Positions 17,420-25,614 of a stretch of 64,000 nucleotides of DNA are shown in pieces. A program made the position numbers and the translations under genes. A model generated the notes under the pieces. It made no database searches and was not told where the DNA came from. It saw only the letters and a list, made by a program, of their open reading frames with translations. The DNA is from UBA6522 sp965205045 (GTDB taxonomy: Bacteria; Pseudomonadota; Gammaproteobacteria; Steroidobacterales; Rariloculaceae), in the NCBI GenBank assembly GCA_965205045.1, contig OZ242031.1, positions 4,712,001 to 4,776,000 of the forward strand, read 5' to 3'. Positions within the stretch are counted from its first letter, which is position 1. The number at the start of each line of letters is the position of its first letter.

Positions 17420-17860
17420 CTTCCACTTGCACGACCGGATAATGAATCCTGCTTGAGGCCGTGCCTTCCTCCTCCGACGAAAGACATCGGGTAATGCTCC
17501 GAGGTCGCATCGTCCAGCGTGACGACCGGACCCCGCCTCTGGCCGTGCGCCCACTCGTGGGTGGTGCGGCACCATTCCCCGCTACGGCGCACGGGGGACG
17601 ATTGCGGTGCTTGCCGGACGCAACGCCTCGGCGCGAGCCATCCTGCCCACCGGCGCCCGCCGCGCCACGACCTGGCCCAACCGCTTGTCCACCAAACCGC
17701 CCCTCTTTCCCGTATCCATCCACGCAACGCGAAACGTCCGATCGCACACCCCCAGCAAACGGGCCGCCTCGCCCTGCGTCAATCGCCGCGACCGCCAACC
17801 CGCATACGCCCCCACAAATCGCATCCGTCCAATCTCCCGCAGCAACTTCGTTCGGTTCAT
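17420..17860 (-). pseudogene. ISNCY-type transposase remnant
   Basis: Several frames on the minus strand carry family segments. MNRTKLLREIGRMRF and RLTQGEAARLLGVCDRTFR, then DKRLGQVVARRAPV, form the N-terminal HTH part in one frame. THEWAHGQRRGPVVTLDDAT and SEHYPMSFV from the catalytic core are in another, and GTAS in a third. Missing pieces and frameshifts show it is dead. Upstream (17887-17909 and 17911-17933) are two 23-bp copies beginning AAACCGGACAGAT and ending TGCTAC, typical of a transposase-binding IS end. The other end is not visible. Confidence 0.7.
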
Positions 17861-17886
17861 GGGACACCTCCTCTCGGTGTCCCATC

Positions 17887-17933
17887 AAACCGGACAGATG
17901 ACGTGCTACAAAACCGGACAGATCATTTGCTAC
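17887..17933. repeat. Two 23-bp direct repeats at the IS remnant end
   Basis: AAACCGGACAGAT followed by a variable stretch and TGCTAC occurs twice with a 24-bp period and few mismatches. It probably marks the outer end of the ISNCY-type element whose transposase is decayed. Confidence 0.55.
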
Positions 17934-18028
17934 TAACAAGCACTAACAATCAGCGTTGAACTCTGTCAACCTTTATGACACCATAACGGCAGGCTCGGAA
18001 GGTTTGACAACCCTCAACAAGTTGGGAC

Positions 18029-18457
18029 ATGAGTCAACAAATCGCGGGACAGGCACAGCCCACAGGCAATGGCCGGAGCAGACAGTACTTCAGCGAAGAA
18101 ATCGCCGAATGGTTCCGTCTTCTCCGCGAACATTGGTTTCAGGATTCCGAGAAAACTTGGAATAGGAAACAACAGTTTATCTTTACATTCCTGGGGTCAT
18201 TGTCGTTCTTTGTAATGATGCCTGTCTTCACTTTGACCACCGGAAACGTTGCGTTTCAAACCTATATTTTTTCCGAAGGGATCGTTCTTTTCACTATGTT
18301 TCTTATTGCTATGCTGGCGTCAGGCTTTTATGGTGTCATGCTTGCTTGGGTGCCTCGAAAAACCGGCCCTACCCGCCTTTACCTTTCGGGCATAGCCCTG
18401 CCGTCCCTTGTCCTGTTTATCGCATCGTTCCCCTTTCGTTATGGAATGGTATCGTGA
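18029..18457 (+). CDS. Hypothetical small membrane protein
   Basis: 142 aa, not recognised. A polar head (residues 1-45) is followed by three to four hydrophobic segments (FIFTFLGSLSFFVMMPVF, GIVLFTMFLIAMLASGFYGV, LSGIALPSLVLFIASF). Base composition is clearly AT-richer than the flanking genes, which suggests transfer. Its TGA overlaps a GTG start of the next gene (GTGA), so the two are probably translated together. Confidence 0.6.
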   Translation: MSQQIAGQAQPTGNGRSRQYFSEEIAEWFRLLREHWFQDSEKTWNRKQQFIFTFLGSLSFFVMMPVFTLTTGNVAFQTYIFSEGIVLFTMFLIAMLASGFYGVMLAWVPRKTGPTRLYLSGIALPSLVLFIASFPFRYGMVS

Positions 18458-19143
18458 TATCGAATCATCGTGGTTTTTTTCATGTTTTTGGATATATGTT
18501 GGCATTTTCCGGTAGCGGATTATCATTTTCGGCAGCCGCTCAGGATGCGCCGCCAACACCGATGTTGAATCCTCATGAGTTTTCGGCTGTTGCGATTCCA
18601 GACAACTTTGATGTTTCGGATTATATCGCCTGGGGTGCGAAGGCCCTGCTAAATCACTCAGACCTCAAGGAAATCGTCCCGGTTTTCGGCTATAGATCAA
18701 GCGATGTTTGTAATCGAGATAATGGCGGCCTCGCGTTGAACTTACCCGACGCTGGACCGGGCGCGTTACTCTTGGATGTGGAGGAACCAAAGTCGGGAAG
18801 AGCAGTTTGGTTTAATGCGTTGGAAGACGTATGTATTCCAGGAGAAAACAAGGGTAGCGATAACATGATCTGGAATACTTCCGACAATGCTAACTCGTTG
18901 TCTTGGGAATACGTTGCCGCCAAAATCGGTAAAGACTTGCTGACCAAATCGCAACAGACGATTGGCGAAAACGCACAGCCGGAACACTACATTCTTACAG
19001 TTGGCCATCTACCGGGTGTCACGGAGGTGGGTAGCTACTGGTGGATTTGCAATACCGAAAGGCCGCCAACGGTGAATAATTCCGCGTGCCATGTCACACT
19101 TTCGGCCTCACCGTACATTCAGCATAGGAGCCTTCTCCAGTAA
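18454..19143 (+). CDS. Hypothetical secreted protein, coupled to the membrane protein
   Basis: 229 aa from GTG 18454, which overlaps the upstream stop by 4 nt; an ATG at 18496 is the alternative. A signal-peptide-like start (FGYMLAFSGSGLSFSAAAQ) precedes a soluble domain with NPHEFSAVAIPDNFDVSDYI and four cysteines (VCNRDNG, DVCIPGEN, WWICNTE, ACHVTL) that could form two disulfides. No family was recognised. It shares the AT-rich composition of its partner. Bases 19144-19293 hold nothing else. Confidence 0.6.
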   Translation: MISNHRGFFHVFGYMLAFSGSGLSFSAAAQDAPPTPMLNPHEFSAVAIPDNFDVSDYIAWGAKALLNHSDLKEIVPVFGYRSSDVCNRDNGGLALNLPDAGPGALLLDVEEPKSGRAVWFNALEDVCIPGENKGSDNMIWNTSDNANSLSWEYVAAKIGKDLLTKSQQTIGENAQPEHYILTVGHLPGVTEVGSYWWICNTERPPTVNNSACHVTLSASPYIQHRSLLQ

Positions 19144-19293
19144 CTAGCGAGGCTTCGCCTCAGACCGACGAGGCATGTGTTTCAACCTACTGATTTCACA
19201 GAAATTTTTCAAAACTTGACTCAACTGTAAAGATAACGCCCGCTCAAGGAGTCCAGTGCCTGCCCATAACTCCTATATGGGCCCAAGTGCACA

Positions 19294-19344
19294 TGCAAAC
19301 TGCGGACTGCATACGTATTCATTGTGGTTCTCAGGCAACATCGC
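19294..19344. repeat. 51-bp block shared with 17356-17406
   Basis: Second copy of the promoter-like block around the 14-bp operator candidate. Similarity fades on both sides except for an 11-bp GGCCCAAGTGC upstream that occurs in both places at different distance. Confidence 0.6.
19308..19321. promoter_or_regulatory. Candidate LacI-type operator, copy 2 (sulfatase)
   Basis: TGCATACGTATTCA, 120 bp before the sulfatase start. A TTGTGG (19322-19327) and a TACATT (19347-19352) downstream could serve as weak -35/-10 elements, which would put the operator against the -35. Confidence 0.6.
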
Positions 19345-19441
19345 ATTACATTAGACGGATCACCCACCACAGGCGCCAATACGTGTACCGCCCGTCGGCA
19401 ACTTCTGGAACCGGGACCCGTCTGGCCGGGATGATGCAAGG

Positions 19442-20956
19442 ATGAATGTGATGGAGGATCGCGTGAGAACAGCGAACCGGGTCTTAACTGCCATGAACCG
19501 GGTCTACACCGCCATGAACCGCGTCTGCACCGCTATCTTGTGGGCCCTAGCGCTTGCAATGCCCTCGGCGATGCATGCCCAGCAGTCGCTCCCTGCCCAG
19601 TCACCGCACAATGTACTGTTCCTGATCATCGACGACCTGCGCCCGGAACTTCCTGCCTACGGCAGCACGCACGTGCATGCGCCAAACATCGAGCGCCTCG
19701 CGCAACAGGGCCTAGTGTTCCACAACGCCTACGCCAACGTGCCGGTGTGCGGCGCCTCCCGCGGCAGCCTGCTGACTGGTTTGCGGCCGACGGCCACCCG
19801 CTTCGTGGGGTTTCAGGCACGAATGGATCAGGACACGCCCACGGCGGTTCCGTTGTTTGGAGCCCTCAAGGCGCAAGGGTATCTCACGCTGGGTTTCGGC
19901 AAGGTGGCTCATGTGACCGACGATTTCGCTGAGCATTGGAGTCATGCTCCGTGGAATCCCTGGACGGAGGCGAGGATGCGCCAACCAATGGCGTACCGTG
20001 ATTACCTGCTTGAAGAAAATCTTCAGGCGGTCGAGGAAGGTGGACTGGGTCCCCCCTTCGAATCGGCCGACGTCGCCGATGACGCCTACTTCAGCGGCCA
20101 GATCGCCGATCGTGCGATCAGCACGATCGAGGAGCTTGGCGAACAGGAAGACCCGTTCTTTCTCGCCGTGGGCTTGCTCAAGCCGCACCTGCCGTTCAAC
20201 GCGCCGCAACGCTATTGGGATCTCTATCGCGCCGAGGACATAAGCCTTCCGGAAGTGAACGACTTGCCAATCAACGCGCCGAGCGAGGCCTGGCACAACT
20301 GGGGTGAATTGCGCTACTACGATGACATGCCGGAAGCACCCGAACCCCTGTCCGACGCTCTGGCCCGAACCCTGATTCACGGGTATTACGCCACCGTGTC
20401 CTACATTGACACGCTAGTCGGCCGCATCCTGCTGGCAATTGACGAAAACGGCTTTTCCGACAACACCATCGTGGTGTTCCTGAGCGATCATGGCTGGAGT
20501 CTCGGCGAGCACGGGCTCTGGGCGAAACACTCCACGTTCGATGTCGCCACCCGATCACCGCTCATCCTGAGAGCGCCGGGCGTCGCGCCGGGCCACACCC
20601 GGGCGCTGGTTGAATACGTCGACCTCTATCCCACGCTGATGGAAATGCTGGGATTGGATGTGGCGCCCCATCTGCACGGCCGGAGCTTCGCGAATGTCCT
20701 CTCCGATCCAAACGATCCCGGCAAGGACGCCGTGTTCATGCGCTGGCTGGGCACGGAAGCGATCAAGACACCGGATTTCGCCCTCAGCGAATGGTACGAC
20801 GAGCAGGGCGAGGTCTCGGCGAGAATGCTCTACGATCATCGCAACGACCGCGACGAGACGATCAATCTTGCGGATGAGCCTGAGTATCGCGAAACGGTCG
20901 AGGCGATGCATCGCGAGTTGATGAACAACATCAGGGACCGGGAAGCAATTGATTAG
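19442..20956 (+). CDS. Secreted sulfatase (iduronate-2-sulfatase-like)
   Basis: 504 aa. Metal site LFLIIDDLRPEL (D64, D65); formylglycine motif CGASRGSLLTG at C103 (C-x-A-S-R); later SDHGWSLGEHGLWAKHS and LVEYVDLYPTLMEML typical of iduronate-sulfatase-like S1 members. The head contains three near-repeats of NRVxTAM before a signal peptide (AILWALALAMPSAMHAQ). GTG 19463, with GGAGG 5 nt before it, is an alternative start. It begins a plus-strand unit with a paralogous sulfatase and a serine hydrolase. An operator candidate lies upstream. Confidence 0.92.
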   Translation: MNVMEDRVRTANRVLTAMNRVYTAMNRVCTAILWALALAMPSAMHAQQSLPAQSPHNVLFLIIDDLRPELPAYGSTHVHAPNIERLAQQGLVFHNAYANVPVCGASRGSLLTGLRPTATRFVGFQARMDQDTPTAVPLFGALKAQGYLTLGFGKVAHVTDDFAEHWSHAPWNPWTEARMRQPMAYRDYLLEENLQAVEEGGLGPPFESADVADDAYFSGQIADRAISTIEELGEQEDPFFLAVGLLKPHLPFNAPQRYWDLYRAEDISLPEVNDLPINAPSEAWHNWGELRYYDDMPEAPEPLSDALARTLIHGYYATVSYIDTLVGRILLAIDENGFSDNTIVVFLSDHGWSLGEHGLWAKHSTFDVATRSPLILRAPGVAPGHTRALVEYVDLYPTLMEMLGLDVAPHLHGRSFANVLSDPNDPGKDAVFMRWLGTEAIKTPDFALSEWYDEQGEVSARMLYDHRNDRDETINLADEPEYRETVEAMHRELMNNIRDREAID

Positions 20957-21155
20957 CAGCTGCCGCGGGCTGCTGGACTTTCCGCTTTACCCTGGTCGGG
21001 CAGTCGCTTGCGCCCGACCCGGTTCAGGTCCAGGATTGGGGCAAATACTTGTATGGAACATGCGTAACTCATTGATTTTGGGTCCGCGCATTGTTCCTTC
21101 CGCGACTGCGGGGCGGCGCGATGCGCCGGTGTGGCACGCTTACAAGGGGAATTCG

Positions 21156-22634
21156 ATGAAAATGACTGTGCGGCAGTTGCGAAAGAGGATGCGGCTCCCG
21201 GTGGTCCTCTTGTGGGCACTCGTTCTTGCGATGCCCGCGATGTTGCACGCTCAGCCGTCGAGCAATGTGCTCTTCCTCATCGTCGACGATCTGCGCCCGG
21301 AACTGCCGTCCTACGGCCACACGCAAATCCATGCGCCCAACATGGAGAGCATCGCGCAGGAGGGCCTGGTGCTTCACAACGCCTACGCCAATGTGCCGGT
21401 TTGCGGCGCTTCCCGGGAGAGTCTGTTTACGGGAAGGCGGCCGTTCCCCGGTGGTTCCGCAGCGGTTCACGCTCGAACGGAACCGGTCGCACCCCCCGCC
21501 GTGCCATTGTTCGGAGCCCTGAAGGCGCATGGGTATCGAACGATCAGCCTCGGGAAAGTGGGCCAGTGGCAGCACGACACGGCGGGATACTGGAGCCGTG
21601 CTCCGTGGCATCCCATGAGGGAAGGACCGCCGCGTCAGCGCCTTGCGAACCGCGACTATCAGCTCCCGGAAAACGCGCAGGCGGTCGAAGACGGTGGACT
21701 GGGTCCGGCCTTCGAAGCTGCGGACGTTTCGGACGATACCTACCTGAACGGAAAAATCGCGTTCGAGGCGGTGCGCACCATCGAGGAACAACGCGGTCGG
21801 GAGGAACCCTTCTTTCTCGCCGTCGGGCTGCCCAAACCGCACTTGCCGTTCACCGCGCCGACACGCTACTGGGACCTCTACAGCGAGTCGGACATACGTC
21901 TTCCCGGGGCGAACCAGTTGCCCCTCAACGCGCCTCCCGAGGCCTGGCACCCATGGGGTGAGTTGCGCTATTTCGACAACATTCCGCCTTCACCCGCGGC
22001 GCTGCCGGACGACCTGGCCCGCACCGTGATTCACGGGTACTACGCCAGTGTCTCCTACTCGGACGCGCTCATCGGCCGCATCCTGGAAGCACTTGAAGAA
22101 AATGGCTTCGCGGACAACACCATCATCATGCTCTTCGGCGATCACGGTTGGAGTCTCGGCGAGCACGGGCTCTGGGCGAAACACTCCACCTTCGATGTCG
22201 CCACGCGCTCCCTGCTCGTCGTCAAGGCGCCCGGACGGCCCGCGGGCCACTCCCGGGCGCTCGTTGAATTCATCGACATCTATCCGACCTTGATGGAACT
22301 CCTGGAGCTGGACGTGGAGACGAACCTGCACGGCGAGAGTTTCGCGCGGCTGTTTTCCGATCCCGAGGCCCCGGGCAAGTCCGCCGTGTTCACGGGCTGG
22401 ATGGACTCGGAGGCGATAAAGACGGAGGAGTTCGCATTCACGGAGTGGTTCGACGAACAGGGCGAGGTCTCCGCGAGAATGCTCTTCGACCATCTCAACG
22501 ATCGCGACGAGACGGTCAACCTTGCAGAAGAGCCCGCCTATCGCGACACGGTCGCTGCAATGCATGGCGAGCTGATGCAGAACCTCCGGGAAAGGGAGCC
22601 CATCCATGTAGTTTCCCCACCGCCAGTCAACTGA
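21156..22634 (+). CDS. Secreted sulfatase, paralogue of the preceding one
   Basis: 492 aa from ATG 21156, with AGGGGA upstream; the frame is open earlier but without signal or ribosome site. Signal peptide VVLLWALVLAMPAMLHAQ, metal site LFLIVDDLRPEL, formylglycine motif CGASRESLFTG at C83, and GDHGWSLGEHGLWAKHS. It is similar along its whole length to the 19442-20956 protein, so the pair arose by tandem duplication. The two may attack different sulfate positions on the same glycan. Confidence 0.92.
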   Translation: MKMTVRQLRKRMRLPVVLLWALVLAMPAMLHAQPSSNVLFLIVDDLRPELPSYGHTQIHAPNMESIAQEGLVLHNAYANVPVCGASRESLFTGRRPFPGGSAAVHARTEPVAPPAVPLFGALKAHGYRTISLGKVGQWQHDTAGYWSRAPWHPMREGPPRQRLANRDYQLPENAQAVEDGGLGPAFEAADVSDDTYLNGKIAFEAVRTIEEQRGREEPFFLAVGLPKPHLPFTAPTRYWDLYSESDIRLPGANQLPLNAPPEAWHPWGELRYFDNIPPSPAALPDDLARTVIHGYYASVSYSDALIGRILEALEENGFADNTIIMLFGDHGWSLGEHGLWAKHSTFDVATRSLLVVKAPGRPAGHSRALVEFIDIYPTLMELLELDVETNLHGESFARLFSDPEAPGKSAVFTGWMDSEAIKTEEFAFTEWFDEQGEVSARMLFDHLNDRDETVNLAEEPAYRDTVAAMHGELMQNLREREPIHVVSPPPVN

Positions 22635-22753
22635 GAAAGAACACTGGCGATGCGCCTCGTAGCCGATAGATACGCCCCACTCCGGGCCGATGGACCCACC
22701 GCCAATGCCGAAATTCGTACCAACAAACCAATTCCAGAAAACCGGTGCACGCA

Positions 22754-24295
22754 ATGACCAAGATAATCCGAACTCTTTGGACAGCCGCATTCGCCTGTCT
22801 CGCAATTTGGGCACTCGCGGCCCAGTCAGCGACGGCTGCCGAGCTGCCCCGCAGCACGCCGGAACAACAGGGCATCGACTCCGCCGCGCTCTCCGATTTC
22901 GTCGCCGCGCTGGACACCGAAATCGAGGACGTGCACGGAGTGATGGTCCTGCGCCACGGTCACGTGGTGGCCGAGGGCTGGTGGGAACCCTACCGCCCCG
23001 AGTTCATCCACTCGCTGTTCTCGCTGAGCAAGAGTTTCGCCTCGACCGGCATCGGCCTGGCCATCGCCGAGGGACACCTGAGCGTTCACGACCAGGTCAT
23101 CTCCTTCTTCCCCGATGCGGTGCCGGAGGAACCGACCTGGCAACTGGAGGCCATGCGCGTCAGCGATCTGCTGACCATGTCGACCGGTCATATCGGGGAG
23201 GATCTGCGCGCGTTTTCGTTCGACTCCACCTCGCCTCTGCCGGAAGCCTTTCTGAGTCTTCCCGTGGCCCACAAGCCGGGCACGCACTTCAACTACAACA
23301 CGCCCGCCTCGTACATGCTGTCGGCGATCGTTCACAAGCTCACCGGGGAGAACCTGCTGGACTATCTGCGCCCGCGGCTGCTGGATCCGTTGGGAATCGT
23401 TGAGGCCACCTGGAGCGAGGATGCCCAAGGCATCGCGCACGGCGGCTTCGGGCTGAGCATCACGACGGAATCGATCGCCCGCTTCGGGCAACTGTATCTG
23501 CAGCAGGGCATGTGGGAAGGCGAGCGACTGCTGCCCGCCGAGTGGGTGGAGCAGGCCACCAGCCGGCAGACCTCCAACGGCAGCAATCCCGAAGGCGATT
23601 GGGATCAGGGATACGGCTACCAGTTCTGGCGCAGCCGCCACGGTTACCGGGGCGACGGCGCCGGCGGCCAGTTCGCGATCGTCCTCCCCGAGCACGACGC
23701 CGTTGTCGCGACCACCAGCGGTACTGCGCAGATGGGCGAAATCATGAGCATAGTCTGGGACCGCCTGGTGCCGGCCCTGCAAGACGAACCGCTCGATGAC
23801 AATCCGGCTGAAGCGGAGCGCCTTCGCGAGCAACTGAACAACCTGTCGATCCGTGTGCCGGCCGCTGGTCCGGCCGCAGACGGTAACCAGGAATGGCTGG
23901 GACGCTCCTGGCAATTCGAGGACAACGATTTCGACATCGACGCGCTGGCCCTGGAGAACCGGGACGACCGGACGATGGTCGTCATCACCACACCGGCCGG
24001 CGACCACGAGATCGCCATCGGCGACGGGGCCTGGGCCGCCGGCCGTACCGGCCTGTTTCCGGGCGCCGCCGGTGTGTTGCTGGGCGAAGATCGGGGCGAA
24101 GGTCACCGCATGGCGGCCGCCGGAGCCTGGACCGGCACGGACGAGTACACATTTCGCCTTGCCTATACGGAGACTCCGCGGGTCGCCACCCTCACGTTGC
24201 GGTTCAGCGAGGAGAGCCTCGCCCTCGACATCGATCAGATCGGGGGGTTCGCACCGAGAGTTCCGACGCTGACGGGCACACCGGCCGGCGAGTAA
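22754..24295 (+). CDS. Serine hydrolase (beta-lactamase/class C family)
   Basis: About 513 aa; GTG 22745 is an in-frame alternative start. After a signal peptide (FACLAIWALAAQSATAA) come the class C fold signatures: SLFSLSKSF with the S-x-x-K nucleophile, HFNYNTPASYML with Y-x-N, and GYGYQFWRSRHGYRGDGAGGQ as the third box. Relatives are esterases, transesterases and peptidases. In glycan loci they are often suggested to be carbohydrate esterases. The last 150 residues form a separate beta-rich domain. It ends the sulfatase unit. Confidence 0.85.
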   Translation: MTKIIRTLWTAAFACLAIWALAAQSATAAELPRSTPEQQGIDSAALSDFVAALDTEIEDVHGVMVLRHGHVVAEGWWEPYRPEFIHSLFSLSKSFASTGIGLAIAEGHLSVHDQVISFFPDAVPEEPTWQLEAMRVSDLLTMSTGHIGEDLRAFSFDSTSPLPEAFLSLPVAHKPGTHFNYNTPASYMLSAIVHKLTGENLLDYLRPRLLDPLGIVEATWSEDAQGIAHGGFGLSITTESIARFGQLYLQQGMWEGERLLPAEWVEQATSRQTSNGSNPEGDWDQGYGYQFWRSRHGYRGDGAGGQFAIVLPEHDAVVATTSGTAQMGEIMSIVWDRLVPALQDEPLDDNPAEAERLREQLNNLSIRVPAAGPAADGNQEWLGRSWQFEDNDFDIDALALENRDDRTMVVITTPAGDHEIAIGDGAWAAGRTGLFPGAAGVLLGEDRGEGHRMAAAGAWTGTDEYTFRLAYTETPRVATLTLRFSEESLALDIDQIGGFAPRVPTLTGTPAGE

Positions 24296-24314
24296 TCGCA
24301 CCGGGCCGACGATC

Positions 24315-24330
24315 CCCCGTCGAGACGGGG
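24315..24330 (+). terminator. Hairpin after the serine hydrolase gene
   Basis: CCCCGT and ACGGGG pair around a CGAG loop, 20 nt after the stop codon. There is no T-run, so it may be only a mRNA 3' hairpin or a weak terminator. Confidence 0.35.
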
Positions 24331-24337
24331 CATCGCC

Positions 24338-24427
24338 CCGGCGTCGGCGGGCGCGGGCGAGCCGCGACGGCCCGGCCCGGGCCCGCGACGTGAAGTACCC
24401 GGCGTCGGCGCGCGCGGGCGAGCCGCG
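24338..24427. repeat. Two 29-bp GC-rich direct repeats
   Basis: The block starting CCGGCGTCGGCG and ending GCGAGCCGCG occurs at 24338-24366 and 24399-24427 with one mismatch. A degraded third copy begins near 24470. They lie between the hydrolase stop and the LacI start. Confidence 0.6.
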
Positions 24428-24534
24428 GGGCACGGGCGCAACCATCGTCTCGCATCGCCCCCGTGTCGGCGTGCGCAGCGCGGGACCTGCTGCCGCAATT
24501 CTGGTACCGTCAGGCTTTGGCATGAGACTGTGGC

Positions 24535-25614
24535 ATGCAAAAGGTTACCTCGCTTGAAATCGCGCAACTGGCGGGCGTTTCCCAGTCCACCGTCTCCCGC
24601 GCCTTGCGCAAGAGTCCGCTGGTCAATCCCGACACCCGGCGCAGAATCCAGCGGATCGCCAGGGAGCACAACTACAAGGTAGACCGCAGCGCCAGCACCC
24701 TGCGCTCGCAGGACAGCCGCACCATCGCCATGCTTGTGCACGAAGAGTCGGGGATGGACTCCGACATCAATCCTTTCTTCGTGTCCATGCTGGCCAGCAT
24801 CACGAGAGCGGCGGCGGCCAGGAACTACGATGTACTGCTGTCATTCCAGCAACTGAGCAAGAACTGGATCGTCGACTACGAGAACAGCAACAAGGCCGAA
24901 GGCATCATCCTGCTGGGCTACGGCGGCTACACCGACTACATCCGCAAGATCGAATTGTTCGACGATGCCCATGTGTTGACCTGGGGTCCCGTCATCGAGG
25001 GCCAGCCCGGTCACTTCGTCGGCTGCGACAATCGGCGCGGAGGCTACCTCGCGACCCGGTACCTGCTGGAACTCGGCCATACCCGCATCGCCTATCTCGG
25101 CGACATTTCCGATGACTGCCCGGAATTCCAGGACCGCTACCGGGGACACCGTGCAGCATTGAGACAGGCAGGACTGCGTGAGGACCCCCGCCTCCAGGCT
25201 TCGTCACTCTCATCCACGCACACCGGCCATCTGGCCGCGCGGCAACTGATTGCCCGCGGAGAGGACTTCAGCGCGGTCTTCTGCTGCAGCGACCTGACTG
25301 CGCTCGGCGCCATCCATGCGCTTCAAGAGGAAGGCCTGAGCGTGCCGGGGGATGTGTCGGTCGTGGGGTTCGACAACATTCCCTCGGCAACGCACATGTC
25401 GCCGGCGCTGACGACCATTCGGCAGAATACCGTCAAAGCGGGGGAAGTGATGGTGGATACCCTGCTGCGGCTGATCCGGGGGGACTATGTCGAATCGCAG
25501 CTCGTGCAGCCGGAGCTGATCGTGCGCGAATCGTGCGGCCCGAGGAGAACCGAAACCCCGGACCCGGCCCGCCTGGACATCAGCGGACAGGGACAGCCCT
25601 CGAAACTGGCTTAA
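24535..25614 (+). CDS. LacI-family transcriptional repressor
   Basis: 359 aa. N-terminal HTH TSLEIAQLAGVSQSTVSRAL (residues 5-24) plus hinge, then a periplasmic-binding-protein-like effector domain with HVLTWGPVIEG, GCDNRRGGYLATRYLLELGH, CSDLTALGAIHAL and VVGFDNIPSATHMSP. It most likely senses a mono- or disaccharide from the substrate glycan. It converges on the GH13 gene with a 4-bp tail overlap. Four operator-like 14-mers lie within 7 kb on either side, so it is the best candidate for their regulator. Confidence 0.93.
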   Translation: MQKVTSLEIAQLAGVSQSTVSRALRKSPLVNPDTRRRIQRIAREHNYKVDRSASTLRSQDSRTIAMLVHEESGMDSDINPFFVSMLASITRAAAARNYDVLLSFQQLSKNWIVDYENSNKAEGIILLGYGGYTDYIRKIELFDDAHVLTWGPVIEGQPGHFVGCDNRRGGYLATRYLLELGHTRIAYLGDISDDCPEFQDRYRGHRAALRQAGLREDPRLQASSLSSTHTGHLAARQLIARGEDFSAVFCCSDLTALGAIHALQEEGLSVPGDVSVVGFDNIPSATHMSPALTTIRQNTVKAGEVMVDTLLRLIRGDYVESQLVQPELIVRESCGPRRTETPDPARLDISGQGQPSKLA

